DNA from: Thauera sp. UBA6194
Lineage (GTDB): Bacteria; Pseudomonadota; Gammaproteobacteria; Burkholderiales; Rhodocyclaceae
Length of the DNA stretch: 59,006 nt
NCBI GenBank assembly: GCA_002422685.1
Contig: DITC01000007.1
Location: 5,851-64,856 of the forward strand
Direction: 5' to 3'
The position numbers were made by a program, and so were the translations under genes. Numbering within the stretch: the first letter of the stretch is position 1; the number at the start of each line of letters is the position of its first letter. This document shows positions 25,598 through 34,140 of the stretch, in pieces. Under the pieces are notes generated by a model that was not told where the DNA came from, made no database searches, and saw nothing but the letters and a program-made list of their open reading frames with translations.

Positions 25598-28471
25598 ATG
25601 AGCGAGACCACCAGCACCTCCACGCCGCAACACGCCAAGCCCTCCGCCGCCAACCTGCCGATGCAGGAGATCTCCGGCGAGGTCCTCGTCGAAAAATACG
25701 CCAAGGGCGACGAGCAGACCGTCGCCGAAGTGCGCCGCCGCGTCGCGCGCGCGCTCGCCGCGATCGAATCCGAGGACAAGCGCGCCCACTGGGAAGCGAA
25801 GTTCCTCGAAGCGCAGGAAAAAGGCTTCGTCCCCGCCGGCCGCATCAACAGCGCCGCGGGCACCACGCTCGCCGCCACCCTGATCAACTGCTTCGTGCAG
25901 CCGGTGGGTGATTCGGTCACCGAAGCCGTCGACGGCCGCCCCGGCATCTACACCGCGCTCGCCCAGGCCGCCGAGACCATGCGCCGCGGTGGCGGCGTCG
26001 GCTACGACTTCTCGTCGATTCGCCCCAAGGGTGCGCTGGTCAAGGGCACCGCGTCGAACGCCTCCGGCCCGGTGTCCTACATGCGAGTGTTCGACCGCTC
26101 GTGCGAGACGGTGGAATCGGCCGGCGCGCGCCGCGGCGCGCAGATGGGCGTGCTGCGCTGCGACCACCCGGACATCGAGGAATTCATCCACGCCAAGGAC
26201 GAAGGCGACCTCACCAACTTCAACATCTCGGTCGGCGTCACCGACCCCTTCATGCAGGCCGTCGAGGCCGACGGCTTCGTCGAACTGGTGCACAAGGCCG
26301 AGCCCACCGAAGAGCTCAAGGAAGCCGGCGCCTACCAGCGCGAGGACGGCGTCTGGGTGTATCGCAAGGTGCGCGCACGCGAGCTGTGGGACCAGATCAT
26401 GCGCTCGACCTACGACCACGCCGAGCCGGGCATCCTGTTCCTCGACCGCATGAACGCAGACAACAACCTGTACTACTGCGAGACCATCGAGGCCACCAAC
26501 CCCTGCGCCGAACAGCCGCTGCCGCCCTACGGCTGCTGCTGCCTGGGCTCGATCAACCTCACGCCCTTCGTCAAGAACCCGTTCAGCGACAAGGCCGAGT
26601 TCGACTACGCCGGCTTCGGCAAGGTGGTCGACGTCTCCATCCGCATGCTCGACAACGTGCTCGAGGCCACACACTGGCCGCTCGAGCAGCAAAAGAACGA
26701 GGCCGACTCCAAGCGCCGCGTGGGCCTGGGCTTCACCGGCCTGGGCGACGCGCTGATCATGCTCGGCCAGCGCTACGACACCCCGGCGGCACGTGACGAG
26801 GCACGCAAGATCTCCGAATACATGCGCAACCGCGCCTACCTCGCCTCGGCCGAGCTGGCCCGCGAGCGCGGCGCCTTCCCGCTCTTCAACGCCGACCTGT
26901 ACCTGTCGGGCGGCAACTTCGCCTCGCGCCTGCCGGCCGACGTCAAGGACAAGATCCGCAAGCACGGCATCCGCAACTCGCACCTGCTGTCGATCGCGCC
27001 CACCGGCACCATCAGCCTGGCCTTCGCCGACAACGCCTCCAACGGCATCGAGCCGCCGTTCTCCTACACCTACACCCGGCGCAAGCGCATGGCCGACGGC
27101 ACCTTCAAGGAGTACGCGGTCGAGGACTACGCCTGGCGCCTGTACAAGCACCTCGGCGGCAACGTCGAGGCGCTGCCCGAATCCTTCGTCACCGCGCTCG
27201 AGATCTCCGCGCAGGCGCACAAGGACATGGTCGCCGCCGTTGCCCCGTACATCGACACCTCCATCTCGAAGACGGTGAACGTGCCCGAGGACTACCCCTA
27301 CACCGAGTTCGAGGACCTCTACCTCACCGCCTGGAAAGCCGGCCTCAAGGGCCTGGCCACCTACCGCCCCAACTCGGTGCTGGGTTCGGTGCTGTCGGTG
27401 ACGCCGACCACCGAGCAGAAGCAGCCGCACGACGTCGAGCTCGTCGACGCCAACAAGCGTCTGTCGATCAAGAGCCTGCCCGCCCCGGTGCTCGCCAGCC
27501 TGCGCTGGCCCGGCCGCCCCGAGATGCCCGACGGCAACATGGCCTGGACCTACATGCTCAGCACCCCGACCGGCGACTTCGCGCTCTTCGTCGGCCAGGT
27601 GGGCAACAACGGCGGCAGCTTCCCGTTCGAGGTCTGGGTCAACGGCGCCGACCAGCCGCGCGGCCTGGGTGCCGTGGCCAAGACCCTGTCGATGGACATG
27701 CGCGCCAACGACCGCGCCTGGCTCAAGTTGAAGCTCGACACCCTGGCCCGCAACGTCGGCGAGAAGTCCTTCGAGATGCCCTTCCCGCCCCACGGCGAGA
27801 AGAAGCTGATGCCGGGCACCGTGTCCGCCTTCGCCCAGGTGGTGCGCTACCGCTGCGAGAAGCTCGGCGTGTTCGACAAGGAAGACGAGCACAACCCGGT
27901 GCTCGACACCCTGTTCAGCCTCGAAGAGCCCAAGACCGGCACCGACGGCACGCTGTCGTGGACGGTGGACATCTACAACCCGGCCACCGGCGAAGACTTC
28001 GTGCTCGGCCTCAAGGAGATCACCCTGCCGGACGGCGTCACCCGCCCGTATTCGGTCTGGCTGTCGGGCAACTACCCGCGCGCCCTGGACGGACTGACCC
28101 GCATCCTGTCGCTCGACATGCGCGTCATGGACCCGGCCTGGATCGGCATGAAGCTGCGCAAGCTGCTCGACTACCCCGAGCCGCTCGGCGACTTCATGGC
28201 CTTCGTGCCCGGCACCAAGCGCCAGCAGAACTGGCCGAGCACCGTCGCCTACCTGGCGCAGCTCATCATTCACCGCTACGCGATGCTGGGCGTGCTCGAC
28301 GAGCGCGGCTACCCGACGCGCGAGATGGGCATCCTCGAGTCGCCGCGCGACGACAACGAGCCCAAGCTGATGCAGGGCGCGCTGTGCTCCGAGTGCGGCA
28401 ACCACACCGTGATCCGCAAGGACGGCTGCGATTTCTGCACCGCCTGCGGCGCAGTGGGGACCTGCGGCTGA
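25598..28471 (+). CDS. nrdJ: class II (B12-dependent) ribonucleotide reductase
   Basis: This 957-residue protein reduces ribonucleotides with adenosylcobalamin, without needing oxygen or a second radical subunit. The signature N301-P-C303-A-E305 holds the radical Cys and catalytic Asn and Glu, and Cys98 in TLINCFVQP is one of the redox pair. The APTGTISLAFADNASNGIEPPF loop binds substrate. About 350 C-terminal residues form two repeated lobes (each with SxDMRxxDxAWxxxKL), then a zinc ribbon CSEC...CTAC that probably carries the disulfide relay. No cobalamin riboswitch is visible in the 164 bp upstream. The gene stands alone and ends in a strong hairpin. Confidence 0.95.
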   Translation: MSETTSTSTPQHAKPSAANLPMQEISGEVLVEKYAKGDEQTVAEVRRRVARALAAIESEDKRAHWEAKFLEAQEKGFVPAGRINSAAGTTLAATLINCFVQPVGDSVTEAVDGRPGIYTALAQAAETMRRGGGVGYDFSSIRPKGALVKGTASNASGPVSYMRVFDRSCETVESAGARRGAQMGVLRCDHPDIEEFIHAKDEGDLTNFNISVGVTDPFMQAVEADGFVELVHKAEPTEELKEAGAYQREDGVWVYRKVRARELWDQIMRSTYDHAEPGILFLDRMNADNNLYYCETIEATNPCAEQPLPPYGCCCLGSINLTPFVKNPFSDKAEFDYAGFGKVVDVSIRMLDNVLEATHWPLEQQKNEADSKRRVGLGFTGLGDALIMLGQRYDTPAARDEARKISEYMRNRAYLASAELARERGAFPLFNADLYLSGGNFASRLPADVKDKIRKHGIRNSHLLSIAPTGTISLAFADNASNGIEPPFSYTYTRRKRMADGTFKEYAVEDYAWRLYKHLGGNVEALPESFVTALEISAQAHKDMVAAVAPYIDTSISKTVNVPEDYPYTEFEDLYLTAWKAGLKGLATYRPNSVLGSVLSVTPTTEQKQPHDVELVDANKRLSIKSLPAPVLASLRWPGRPEMPDGNMAWTYMLSTPTGDFALFVGQVGNNGGSFPFEVWVNGADQPRGLGAVAKTLSMDMRANDRAWLKLKLDTLARNVGEKSFEMPFPPHGEKKLMPGTVSAFAQVVRYRCEKLGVFDKEDEHNPVLDTLFSLEEPKTGTDGTLSWTVDIYNPATGEDFVLGLKEITLPDGVTRPYSVWLSGNYPRALDGLTRILSLDMRVMDPAWIGMKLRKLLDYPEPLGDFMAFVPGTKRQQNWPSTVAYLAQLIIHRYAMLGVLDERGYPTREMGILESPRDDNEPKLMQGALCSECGNHTVIRKDGCDFCTACGAVGTCG

Positions 28472-28489
28472 GAATGAGCGCAGCTGCGT

Positions 28490-28527
28490 GATGAAGGCGT
28501 GCCGGCAACAATCGGCACGCCTTCATC
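28490..28527 (+). terminator. terminator hairpin of nrdJ
   Basis: GATGAAGGCGTGCCG (28490-28504) and CGGCACGCCTTCATC (28513-28527) form a perfect 15-bp stem with an 8-nt loop. TATAAT follows immediately (28531-28536), a possible -10 for the next gene. Confidence 0.75.
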
Positions 28528-28599
28528 GCCTATAATCGCGGCTGTCCGAACCAGCCCCGACGGGTACCGACCGATCCGGTCGCGCCCGCATGATCGATC

Positions 28600-28839
28600 A
28601 TGCCCACCTGCCCCCGCTGCGACAGCACCGACTGCCGCGAATCGCCCTGGCAATCGGAAGACGAGAAGCGCGCACACAAGGGCGAGCAGGCGTGGCGCTG
28701 CATGTCCTGCGTGCATCGCTTCTATGCGCCCAGGCCGCCCAGCTGGCTGGTCGACAATCCGCTGGTGGCGATGCTGGGCGTCCCGACGCTGGTGTTCATG
28801 ATCGCGGTGACGGTGATCATGATCATCTGGAAGAGCTGA
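28600..28839 (+). CDS. small zinc-ribbon membrane protein
   Basis: The 79-residue protein has a zinc-ribbon pair CPRC...CMSC (residues 4-7 and 34-37) and one C-terminal membrane helix (about 58-77, MLGVPTLVFMIAVTVIMII). The ribbon region is clearly related to the start of the next protein: both read CPxC, then a charged stretch with E..AH.G, then RCxxCxHRFxAP. I do not recognise a named family. ATG 28600 overlaps no other gene; the ribosome site is weak. The next gene starts 13 bp after the stop, so they are co-transcribed. Confidence 0.65.
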   Translation: MPTCPRCDSTDCRESPWQSEDEKRAHKGEQAWRCMSCVHRFYAPRPPSWLVDNPLVAMLGVPTLVFMIAVTVIMIIWKS

Positions 28840-28852
28840 GCGCGCCGCCGAC

Positions 28853-29680
28853 ATGAACGCACCCGCCCGCTGCCCGGCCTGCTCCGCGCAGTCCAGCCGC
28901 AAGTCGCGCTGGCACTCGCACGAAGAGCGCGTCGCACATCCGGGACAGCACCCCTTTCGCTGCAGCGCCTGCGGCCACCGCTTTCTGGCCCCGTACGCGG
29001 GCACCGTCGAGCGCCGGCGCTGGCCGCTGTGGGTGGGCTTGGGGGCGGTGCTGATGATCGCGGGCATTGTCGCCGGCACTGTCCTGGTCGCGCTCGACGA
29101 GGACGCGGCGCCGACGCCTCAGGCTGCCAGCGCGATCGCCCCCACCCTCGAGGCCGCGCGCGCGGGCGATGCCGAGGCCCAGTTCCGCCTCGGGCGCAGC
29201 CTGCTGCTCGAAGCCGACAGCAACCGCACGAAAAGCGAGGAGGCCGGCGTCTGGCTCAAGCGCGCCGCCGAGGCCGGACACACCGGCGCCATGGTGCTGC
29301 TGGGCAAGCGTTATCGCAGCGGCATCGGCACGCCGCAAAATTACGAAATCGCCGCGCGCTGGCTGGGCGAGGCCGCGCGTGCCGGCGACCCCGAAGGCAT
29401 GGTCGAGTTCGGCCGCCTTCACCGCAGCGGCATCGGCGTGGAGCAGGACGATGTGCAGGCCTATGTCTGGTTCAACCGCGCGGCGGCCGCACTGAACATG
29501 GACGGGGTGCAGGAGCGCGACAGCATCGCGATCAAGCTCTCAGCCGAGGCGCTCAAGCGCGCTCAGGCCTTGTCGACAAACGAGGCGGAGGGTGCGGAGG
29601 ACGCGCCCGAGACACCGAGCTCGGCACCGAGCTCGACCTCCATCTCGACCCCCGCGGCAGACTCGCGCGCGCGCGACTGA
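28853..29680 (+). CDS. zinc-ribbon, membrane-anchored Sel1-repeat protein
   Basis: The 275-residue protein has an N-terminal zinc ribbon (CPAC...CSAC, residues 8-40), one membrane helix (about 57-79), and a periplasm-facing set of Sel1-like repeats (about 98-210; AQFRLGRSLLLEAD, GAMVLLGKRYRSGIGTPQNYEIAARWLGEAARAGDPEGMVEFGRLHRSGIGVEQDDVQAYVWFNRAA). It ends in a Ser/Ala/Thr-rich tail. Sel1 repeats act as protein-binding scaffolds. The ribbon shares its pattern with the gene 13 bp upstream, suggesting duplication of a ribbon-helix module. Function unknown. Confidence 0.75.
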   Translation: MNAPARCPACSAQSSRKSRWHSHEERVAHPGQHPFRCSACGHRFLAPYAGTVERRRWPLWVGLGAVLMIAGIVAGTVLVALDEDAAPTPQAASAIAPTLEAARAGDAEAQFRLGRSLLLEADSNRTKSEEAGVWLKRAAEAGHTGAMVLLGKRYRSGIGTPQNYEIAARWLGEAARAGDPEGMVEFGRLHRSGIGVEQDDVQAYVWFNRAAAALNMDGVQERDSIAIKLSAEALKRAQALSTNEAEGAEDAPETPSSAPSSTSISTPAADSRARD

Positions 29681-29707
29681 GCGCGGCGCAGCGCGCGTCG
29701 AAACGGC

Positions 29708-30091
29708 TCAGCGCCGGGCGGCGTCCATACGGCCGGCGAACACCCAGCCCTGATCGACCACGTAATTGAAGACAAAACCGCTGGCCTCGTCGATGAACAG
29801 GCTGACCGGCTGGCCGGCCTCGGCCACCGCAGCCGGCTGCGCGTCGGCCTGGCGGCCGGCGTAGGTCCAGCCCTCCCCGGCGCGGTAGACGAAGCGCCCG
29901 CCGGTGGGCTGGTCGAGCATGACGGCGAGCGGCTGGGCGGCATCGGCCTGCAGGTCGAGTTGGGCGGCGGCTTCGGATTGCGTGGCGAGCGCGAGCTGGA
30001 GCGGCGCCTCGGGCTGAGCGAAGGCGAGCGACGCAGCCGCGAGCGAGAGGGCTGCCAGCGCAGCACGAGCGGTCGAAAGACGATTGAACAT
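29708..30091 (-). CDS. small secreted protein with two internal repeats
   Basis: The 127-residue protein has a signal peptide (MFNRLSTARAALAALSLAAASLAFAQP) and two copies of a repeat of about 32 residues: PLAVMLDQPTGGRFVYRAGEGWTYAGRQADA and PVSLFIDEASGFVFNYVVDQGWVFAGRMDA. Each ends in GWxxAGR. I recognise no known family. The start ATG 30091 has AAGGA 8 nt upstream and a promoter at 30197-30170. It converges on the Sel1-protein gene (27 bp gap). Exported, probably periplasmic. Confidence 0.7.
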   Translation of the reverse strand: MFNRLSTARAALAALSLAAASLAFAQPEAPLQLALATQSEAAAQLDLQADAAQPLAVMLDQPTGGRFVYRAGEGWTYAGRQADAQPAAVAEAGQPVSLFIDEASGFVFNYVVDQGWVFAGRMDAARR

Positions 30092-30169
30092 GATGGATTC
30101 CTTTTGGGGCGAGCGAACGAGGCGAACGCACGAGAGCTGGACTTGCTGCACTGCAGCATAACGCTGCGA

Positions 30170-30197
30170 ATTGTAGCAGCCCGAGCTAGAACGTCCA
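30170..30197 (-). promoter_or_regulatory. extended -10 promoter of the small secreted protein gene
   Basis: On the minus strand TGGACG (30197-30192), a 16-bp spacer and TGCTACAAT (extended -10; TACAAT at 30175-30170) form a good sigma-70 promoter about 70 nt before the start codon. Confidence 0.55.
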
Positions 30198-30434
30198 TTC
30201 GAACATTCGGATCACCCCCATAAACCCTGTTGATCCATCGCCGCAGCGCGCGGCATGGGGCGCGTTCATACTTTCCGCCTGACGCGCCACGGTCACGGAA
30301 ATGCCACATCCGGGCGCGTAATTGACCCGGCGGCTTGCCTCGAAAGTGCCCGGACGCGTATCTTCCGCCCCATCGCAGCGCCCCCCGGCCTGCATGCCCC
30401 CGACCGACCCACTCGCACACGCCTCCCGCCCCCA
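30198..30434. other. intergenic region upstream of the ABC transporter operon
   Basis: Together with 30092-30197 this makes a 343-bp noncoding stretch. Apart from the leftward promoter, I see a TTCGAA-centred direct repeat (CATTCG-AA-CATTCG, near 30196-30209) and no convincing rightward promoter, riboswitch or small gene. Confidence 0.4.
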
Positions 30435-32030
30435 ATGACCGGACGCCCCACCCACGGCAAGACCCCCGACGGCACGCCCCGCCTGGTGCTGAAGGGCATC
30501 GGCAAGGTCTACCCGGGCGTGGTCGCCAACGAGGCGGTCGACCTCGAGGTGCGCCCCGGCGAGATCCGCGCCGTCTTGGGCGAGAACGGCGCCGGCAAGT
30601 CGACGCTGATGAAGATCATCTACGGCGTCACGCGCCCGAGCGCCGGCCAGATGTTGTGGGAGGGCAAGGCGGTCCACGTCGAGAACCCGGCGCACGCGCG
30701 CAGCCTGGGCATCGGCATGGTGTTCCAGCACTTCTCGCTGTTCGAGACGCTGACCGTGGTGGAAAACGTCGCGCTCGCCCTGCCCGGTGCGCCGGCGCTG
30801 GACGAACTCGCCCAGCGCATCACCGAGGTCTCCGAGCGCTACGGCCTGCCGGTCGATCCGCGCCGCCACATCCATGCGCTGTCGGTGGGCGAGCGCCAGC
30901 GCGTCGAGATCATCCGCTGCCTGCTGCAGAACCCGCGCCTCCTGATCATGGACGAACCCACCTCGGTGCTCACGCCACAAGCGGTGCGCAAGCTCTTCGA
31001 GACCCTGCGCCAGCTCGCCGCCGAGGGCTGCTCGATCCTCTACATCAGCCACAAGCTCGACGAGATCCAGGAGCTGTGCCACACCGCCACCGTGCTGCGC
31101 GGCGGCAAGGTCACCGGCGAATGCATCCCCGCGCAGGAGACCCCGCAGTCCATGGCCCGCCTGATGATCGGCAAGGACCTGCCGCACTGCGTGCACGGCA
31201 GCGCGCGCGGCGACGGCGAGCTGCGCCTGCGCCTGGCCGGCCTGTCGCACGCCTGCGAAGACCCCTTCGGCACCGACCTCAAGGACATCCACCTCGACGT
31301 GCGCGCGGGCGAGATCGTCGGCATCGCCGGCGTCTCGGGCAACGGCCAGCAGGAGCTGCTGCGCGCCATCTCGGGCGAGGAGACGCTGGCGGTGAAATTC
31401 CCCGTGCAGATCTGCGGCGTCGAGGCCGGCCGGCTCAAGCCCGCGGCGCGACGCCGGCTGGGGCTCGCCTTCGTGCCCGAGGAGCGCCTGGGCCGCGGCG
31501 CCGTGCCCGGCATGTCGCTCGCCGACAACGCGCTGCTCACCGCCGCGCGCGGGCAGGACATGCTGGCCGGCGGCTTCGTGCGCTTCGGGCGCGCGCACGC
31601 CTTCGCGCAGCGCTGCATCGAGGCCTTCAAGGTCAAGTGCAACGGCCCGGCCGCGGCGGCCAAGTCGCTGTCGGGCGGCAACCTGCAGAAATTCATCGTC
31701 GGGCGCGAGATCCTGCAGGCGCCCAGGCTGCTCGTGTGCGCCCAGCCCACCTGGGGCGTGGACGTGGGCGCCGCCACCTTCATCCGTCAGGCGCTGATCG
31801 ACCTGCGCGACCGCGGCTGCGCGGTGCTGGTCATCTCGGAAGAGCTCGACGAGCTGTTCGAGGTGTGCGACCGCATCGCCGTCATCGCCAAGGGCCGGCT
31901 GTCGCCCACCCGCCCCGCCGCGCAGACCTCCGTGGAGGACATCGGCGTGTGGATGAGCGGCATGTGGCCCGCCGCCGACCTCGAACATCAACCGCCCGCC
32001 GGCACGCCGACGGAGCCCGCCAATGCTTGA
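30435..32030 (+). CDS. ABC transporter ATPase, nucleoside-type (double NBD)
   Basis: The 531-residue protein has two nucleotide-binding domains. The first is intact: Walker A GENGAGKST, signature LSVGERQ, Walker B LLIMDEPTS. The second has a degenerate Walker A (GVSGNGQQEL, no Lys) and Walker B (LLVCAQPTWGVD), with signature LSGGNLQK; this asymmetry is normal for RbsA/YufO-type ATPases. With the two permeases it matches the BMP-type nucleoside importer (NupO/YufO). ATG 30435 was chosen because the upstream in-frame stretch looks noncoding. It overlaps the next gene by 8 bp. The substrate-binding lipoprotein is not in the window. Confidence 0.88.
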   Translation: MTGRPTHGKTPDGTPRLVLKGIGKVYPGVVANEAVDLEVRPGEIRAVLGENGAGKSTLMKIIYGVTRPSAGQMLWEGKAVHVENPAHARSLGIGMVFQHFSLFETLTVVENVALALPGAPALDELAQRITEVSERYGLPVDPRRHIHALSVGERQRVEIIRCLLQNPRLLIMDEPTSVLTPQAVRKLFETLRQLAAEGCSILYISHKLDEIQELCHTATVLRGGKVTGECIPAQETPQSMARLMIGKDLPHCVHGSARGDGELRLRLAGLSHACEDPFGTDLKDIHLDVRAGEIVGIAGVSGNGQQELLRAISGEETLAVKFPVQICGVEAGRLKPAARRRLGLAFVPEERLGRGAVPGMSLADNALLTAARGQDMLAGGFVRFGRAHAFAQRCIEAFKVKCNGPAAAAKSLSGGNLQKFIVGREILQAPRLLVCAQPTWGVDVGAATFIRQALIDLRDRGCAVLVISEELDELFEVCDRIAVIAKGRLSPTRPAAQTSVEDIGVWMSGMWPAADLEHQPPAGTPTEPANA

Positions 32031-33087
32031 ACTCGAAGCCCGCACCGAACCCTCGCGCCTGATGTCCTGGGCCTCGCCGCTGCTCGCGGTGGCGCTGATG
32101 CTGGCCGGCGGCATGCTGGTCTTTTCGGCGCTCGGCAAGGACCCGGTCGAAGGCTTCCGCATCTTCTTCCTCAACCCGGTCAAGGACCTCTATGGCGTCT
32201 CCGAGCTGCTGCTCAAGGCCACGCCGCTGATGCTGTGCGCGATCGGGCTGGCGATCGGTTTTCGCGCCAACGTGTGGAACATCGGCGCCGAGGGCCAGTT
32301 CATGCTCGGCGCGGTGGCGGCCACCGGCGTGGCGCTGCACTTCGACGGCGCCGACAGCGCGTTCGTGCTGCCGGCGATGGTGCTCGCGGGCGCGCTCGGC
32401 GGCGCGGCCTGGGCGGCGATCCCGGCGCTGCTGCGCACGCGCTTCAACGCCAACGAGATCCTGGTCTCGCTGATGCTGGTGTATGTGGCCCAGCTCTTCG
32501 TGTCCTGGCTGGTGTTCGGGCCGTGGAAGGACCCGGACGGGTTCAACTTTCCACAGACGCGGATGTTCGGCGAGGCCGCGCTGATGCCCATGGTGCTCGA
32601 GGGCACGCGCCTGCACGCGGGCTTCGTGATCGCGCTCGGGGTGCTGGTGGCGGGCTACGCGTTCATGAACCGCAGCTTCGCGGGGTTTCGCATGCGGGTG
32701 GCGGGCGAGGCGCCGGAGGCCGCGCGCTACGCGGGCTTCTCGGCCGCGCGCATGATCTGGGTGGGCCTGCTGCTGGGCGGCGCCGCGGCCGGTGTGGCGG
32801 GCATGGGCGAGGTCGCCGGGCCGATGGGCCAGCTCACCGACAAGGTGGGCAGCGGCTACGGCTTCGCGGCGATCATCGTCGCCTTCGTCGGCCGCCTCAA
32901 CGCCTTCGGCATCCTGCTCGCCAGCCTGCTGATGGCGCTGCTCTACATCGGCGGCGAGCAGGCGCAGCAGTACCTCAACCTGCCCAGTTCGATCTCGATG
33001 GTGTTCCAGGGCATGCTGCTGTTCTTCCTGCTGGGGTCGGACGTGTTCATCAACTACCGCCTGCGGCTGCGCCGCCGCGCGGTCTGA
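32023..33087 (+). CDS. ABC transporter permease, nucleoside-type (YufP-like)
   Basis: The 354-residue protein has about nine hydrophobic segments and the BPD_transp_2 signature region (IGLAIGFRANVWNIGAEGQFMLGAVAATG, and later NANEILVSLMLVYVA). FRANVWNIGAEGQ is characteristic of the permease of BMP-type nucleoside transporters. Its start overlaps the ATPase gene by 8 bp, so translation is coupled. Confidence 0.88.
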   Translation: MLELEARTEPSRLMSWASPLLAVALMLAGGMLVFSALGKDPVEGFRIFFLNPVKDLYGVSELLLKATPLMLCAIGLAIGFRANVWNIGAEGQFMLGAVAATGVALHFDGADSAFVLPAMVLAGALGGAAWAAIPALLRTRFNANEILVSLMLVYVAQLFVSWLVFGPWKDPDGFNFPQTRMFGEAALMPMVLEGTRLHAGFVIALGVLVAGYAFMNRSFAGFRMRVAGEAPEAARYAGFSAARMIWVGLLLGGAAAGVAGMGEVAGPMGQLTDKVGSGYGFAAIIVAFVGRLNAFGILLASLLMALLYIGGEQAQQYLNLPSSISMVFQGMLLFFLLGSDVFINYRLRLRRRAV

Positions 33088-33099
33088 AGGGGGCGGACG

Positions 33100-34032
33100 A
33101 TGGACGCGGGCCTCTTCACCTCGATGCTGTTCTCCACCGTGGTGGCGGGCACGCCGCTGATCATCGTCGCGCTCGGCCTGCTCGTGAGCGAGAAGGCCGG
33201 CGTGCTCAACCTCGGCGCCGAGGGCATGATGGCCATGGGCGCGGTCGCCGCCTTCGCGGTCACCCATCACAGCGGCAACCCCTGGCTGGGCGTGGCGGCC
33301 GGCATGGGCGCGGGCGCGGCGATGGCGCTGCTGTTCGGCGTGCTCACGCTCACGCTGATGGCCAACCAGGTGGCCTCGGGGCTGGCGCTGGCGATCTTCG
33401 GCGTCGGCCTGTCGGCCTTCATCGGCAAGCCCTACGAGGCGATCGCGCTGCAGGCGGTGCCGCCGATCCGCATTCCCTTCATCGCCGACATCCCGCTCAT
33501 CGGCGAGGCGCTCTACAACCAGCAGGCGCTGGTGTATTTCTCCTGGGCGCTGTTCTGGGGGCTGCTGTGGTTCCTGTATCGCAGCCGCGCCGGACTGGTG
33601 CTGCGCGCGGTGGGCGAGTCGCCCGCGTCGGCGCACGCGATCGGTTATCCGGTGATCCGCATCCGCTATCTGGCGGTGATCTTCGGCGGCGCCATGGCCG
33701 GCATCGGCGGCGCCTTCCTGTCGGTGTTCTACACGCCGATGTGGGCCGAGGGGCTGGTCGCGGGGCGCGGCTGGATCGCGCTCGCGCTGGTGGTGTTCGC
33801 CACCTGGCGGCCGCTGCGCGTGCTGGTGGGGGCGTATCTGTTCGGCGGCGTGATGATCACCCAGCTCTTCATCCAGGGCTCGGGGCTGCAGATCGACTTT
33901 CCGTCGCAGCTGCTGTCGTCCCTGCCCTACTGGGCGACGATCGTGGTGCTGGTGGCGATCTCGCGCAACGCCAACGCGATCCGGCTCAATTCGCCGGTGT
34001 CACTGGGCAAGCCCTACCGGCCGGACGCCTGA
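33100..34032 (+). CDS. ABC transporter permease, nucleoside-type (YufQ-like)
   Basis: The 310-residue protein is the second permease of the set. LVSEKAGVLNLGAEGMMAMGAVAAF is the family signature. It has about eight membrane segments and ends with SLGKPYRPDA. It follows the first permease by 12 bp, with GGGGCGG before ATG 33100. Together the three genes probably import nucleosides or related purines. Confidence 0.88.
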   Translation: MDAGLFTSMLFSTVVAGTPLIIVALGLLVSEKAGVLNLGAEGMMAMGAVAAFAVTHHSGNPWLGVAAGMGAGAAMALLFGVLTLTLMANQVASGLALAIFGVGLSAFIGKPYEAIALQAVPPIRIPFIADIPLIGEALYNQQALVYFSWALFWGLLWFLYRSRAGLVLRAVGESPASAHAIGYPVIRIRYLAVIFGGAMAGIGGAFLSVFYTPMWAEGLVAGRGWIALALVVFATWRPLRVLVGAYLFGGVMITQLFIQGSGLQIDFPSQLLSSLPYWATIVVLVAISRNANAIRLNSPVSLGKPYRPDA

Positions 34033-34042
34033 TGCGCTGATA

Positions 34043-34063
34043 CACGGCCTGCCGTGACATTTT
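34043..34063 (+). terminator. possible terminator after the ABC operon
   Basis: CACGGC-CT-GCCGTG is followed by ACATTTT. The stem is short but the T-rich end is right for intrinsic termination. Confidence 0.4.
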
Positions 34064-34140
34064 GCGCGAACCGCCCGTATTGGGCAGCGTAAAATTGCCC
34101 CCTCGAGTCTACGCGGCGAGGCCGCACCGCCTCCCCGCCC

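Noticed and set aside
25508..28405. A reading frame of about 965 codons on the minus strand opposite nrdJ
   Set aside because: It is an antisense shadow of the class II reductase gene, which has all its catalytic motifs; the shadow has none.
31040..31783. Antisense frame in the ABC ATPase gene
   Set aside because: No family resemblance, and the ATPase on the other strand is complete.
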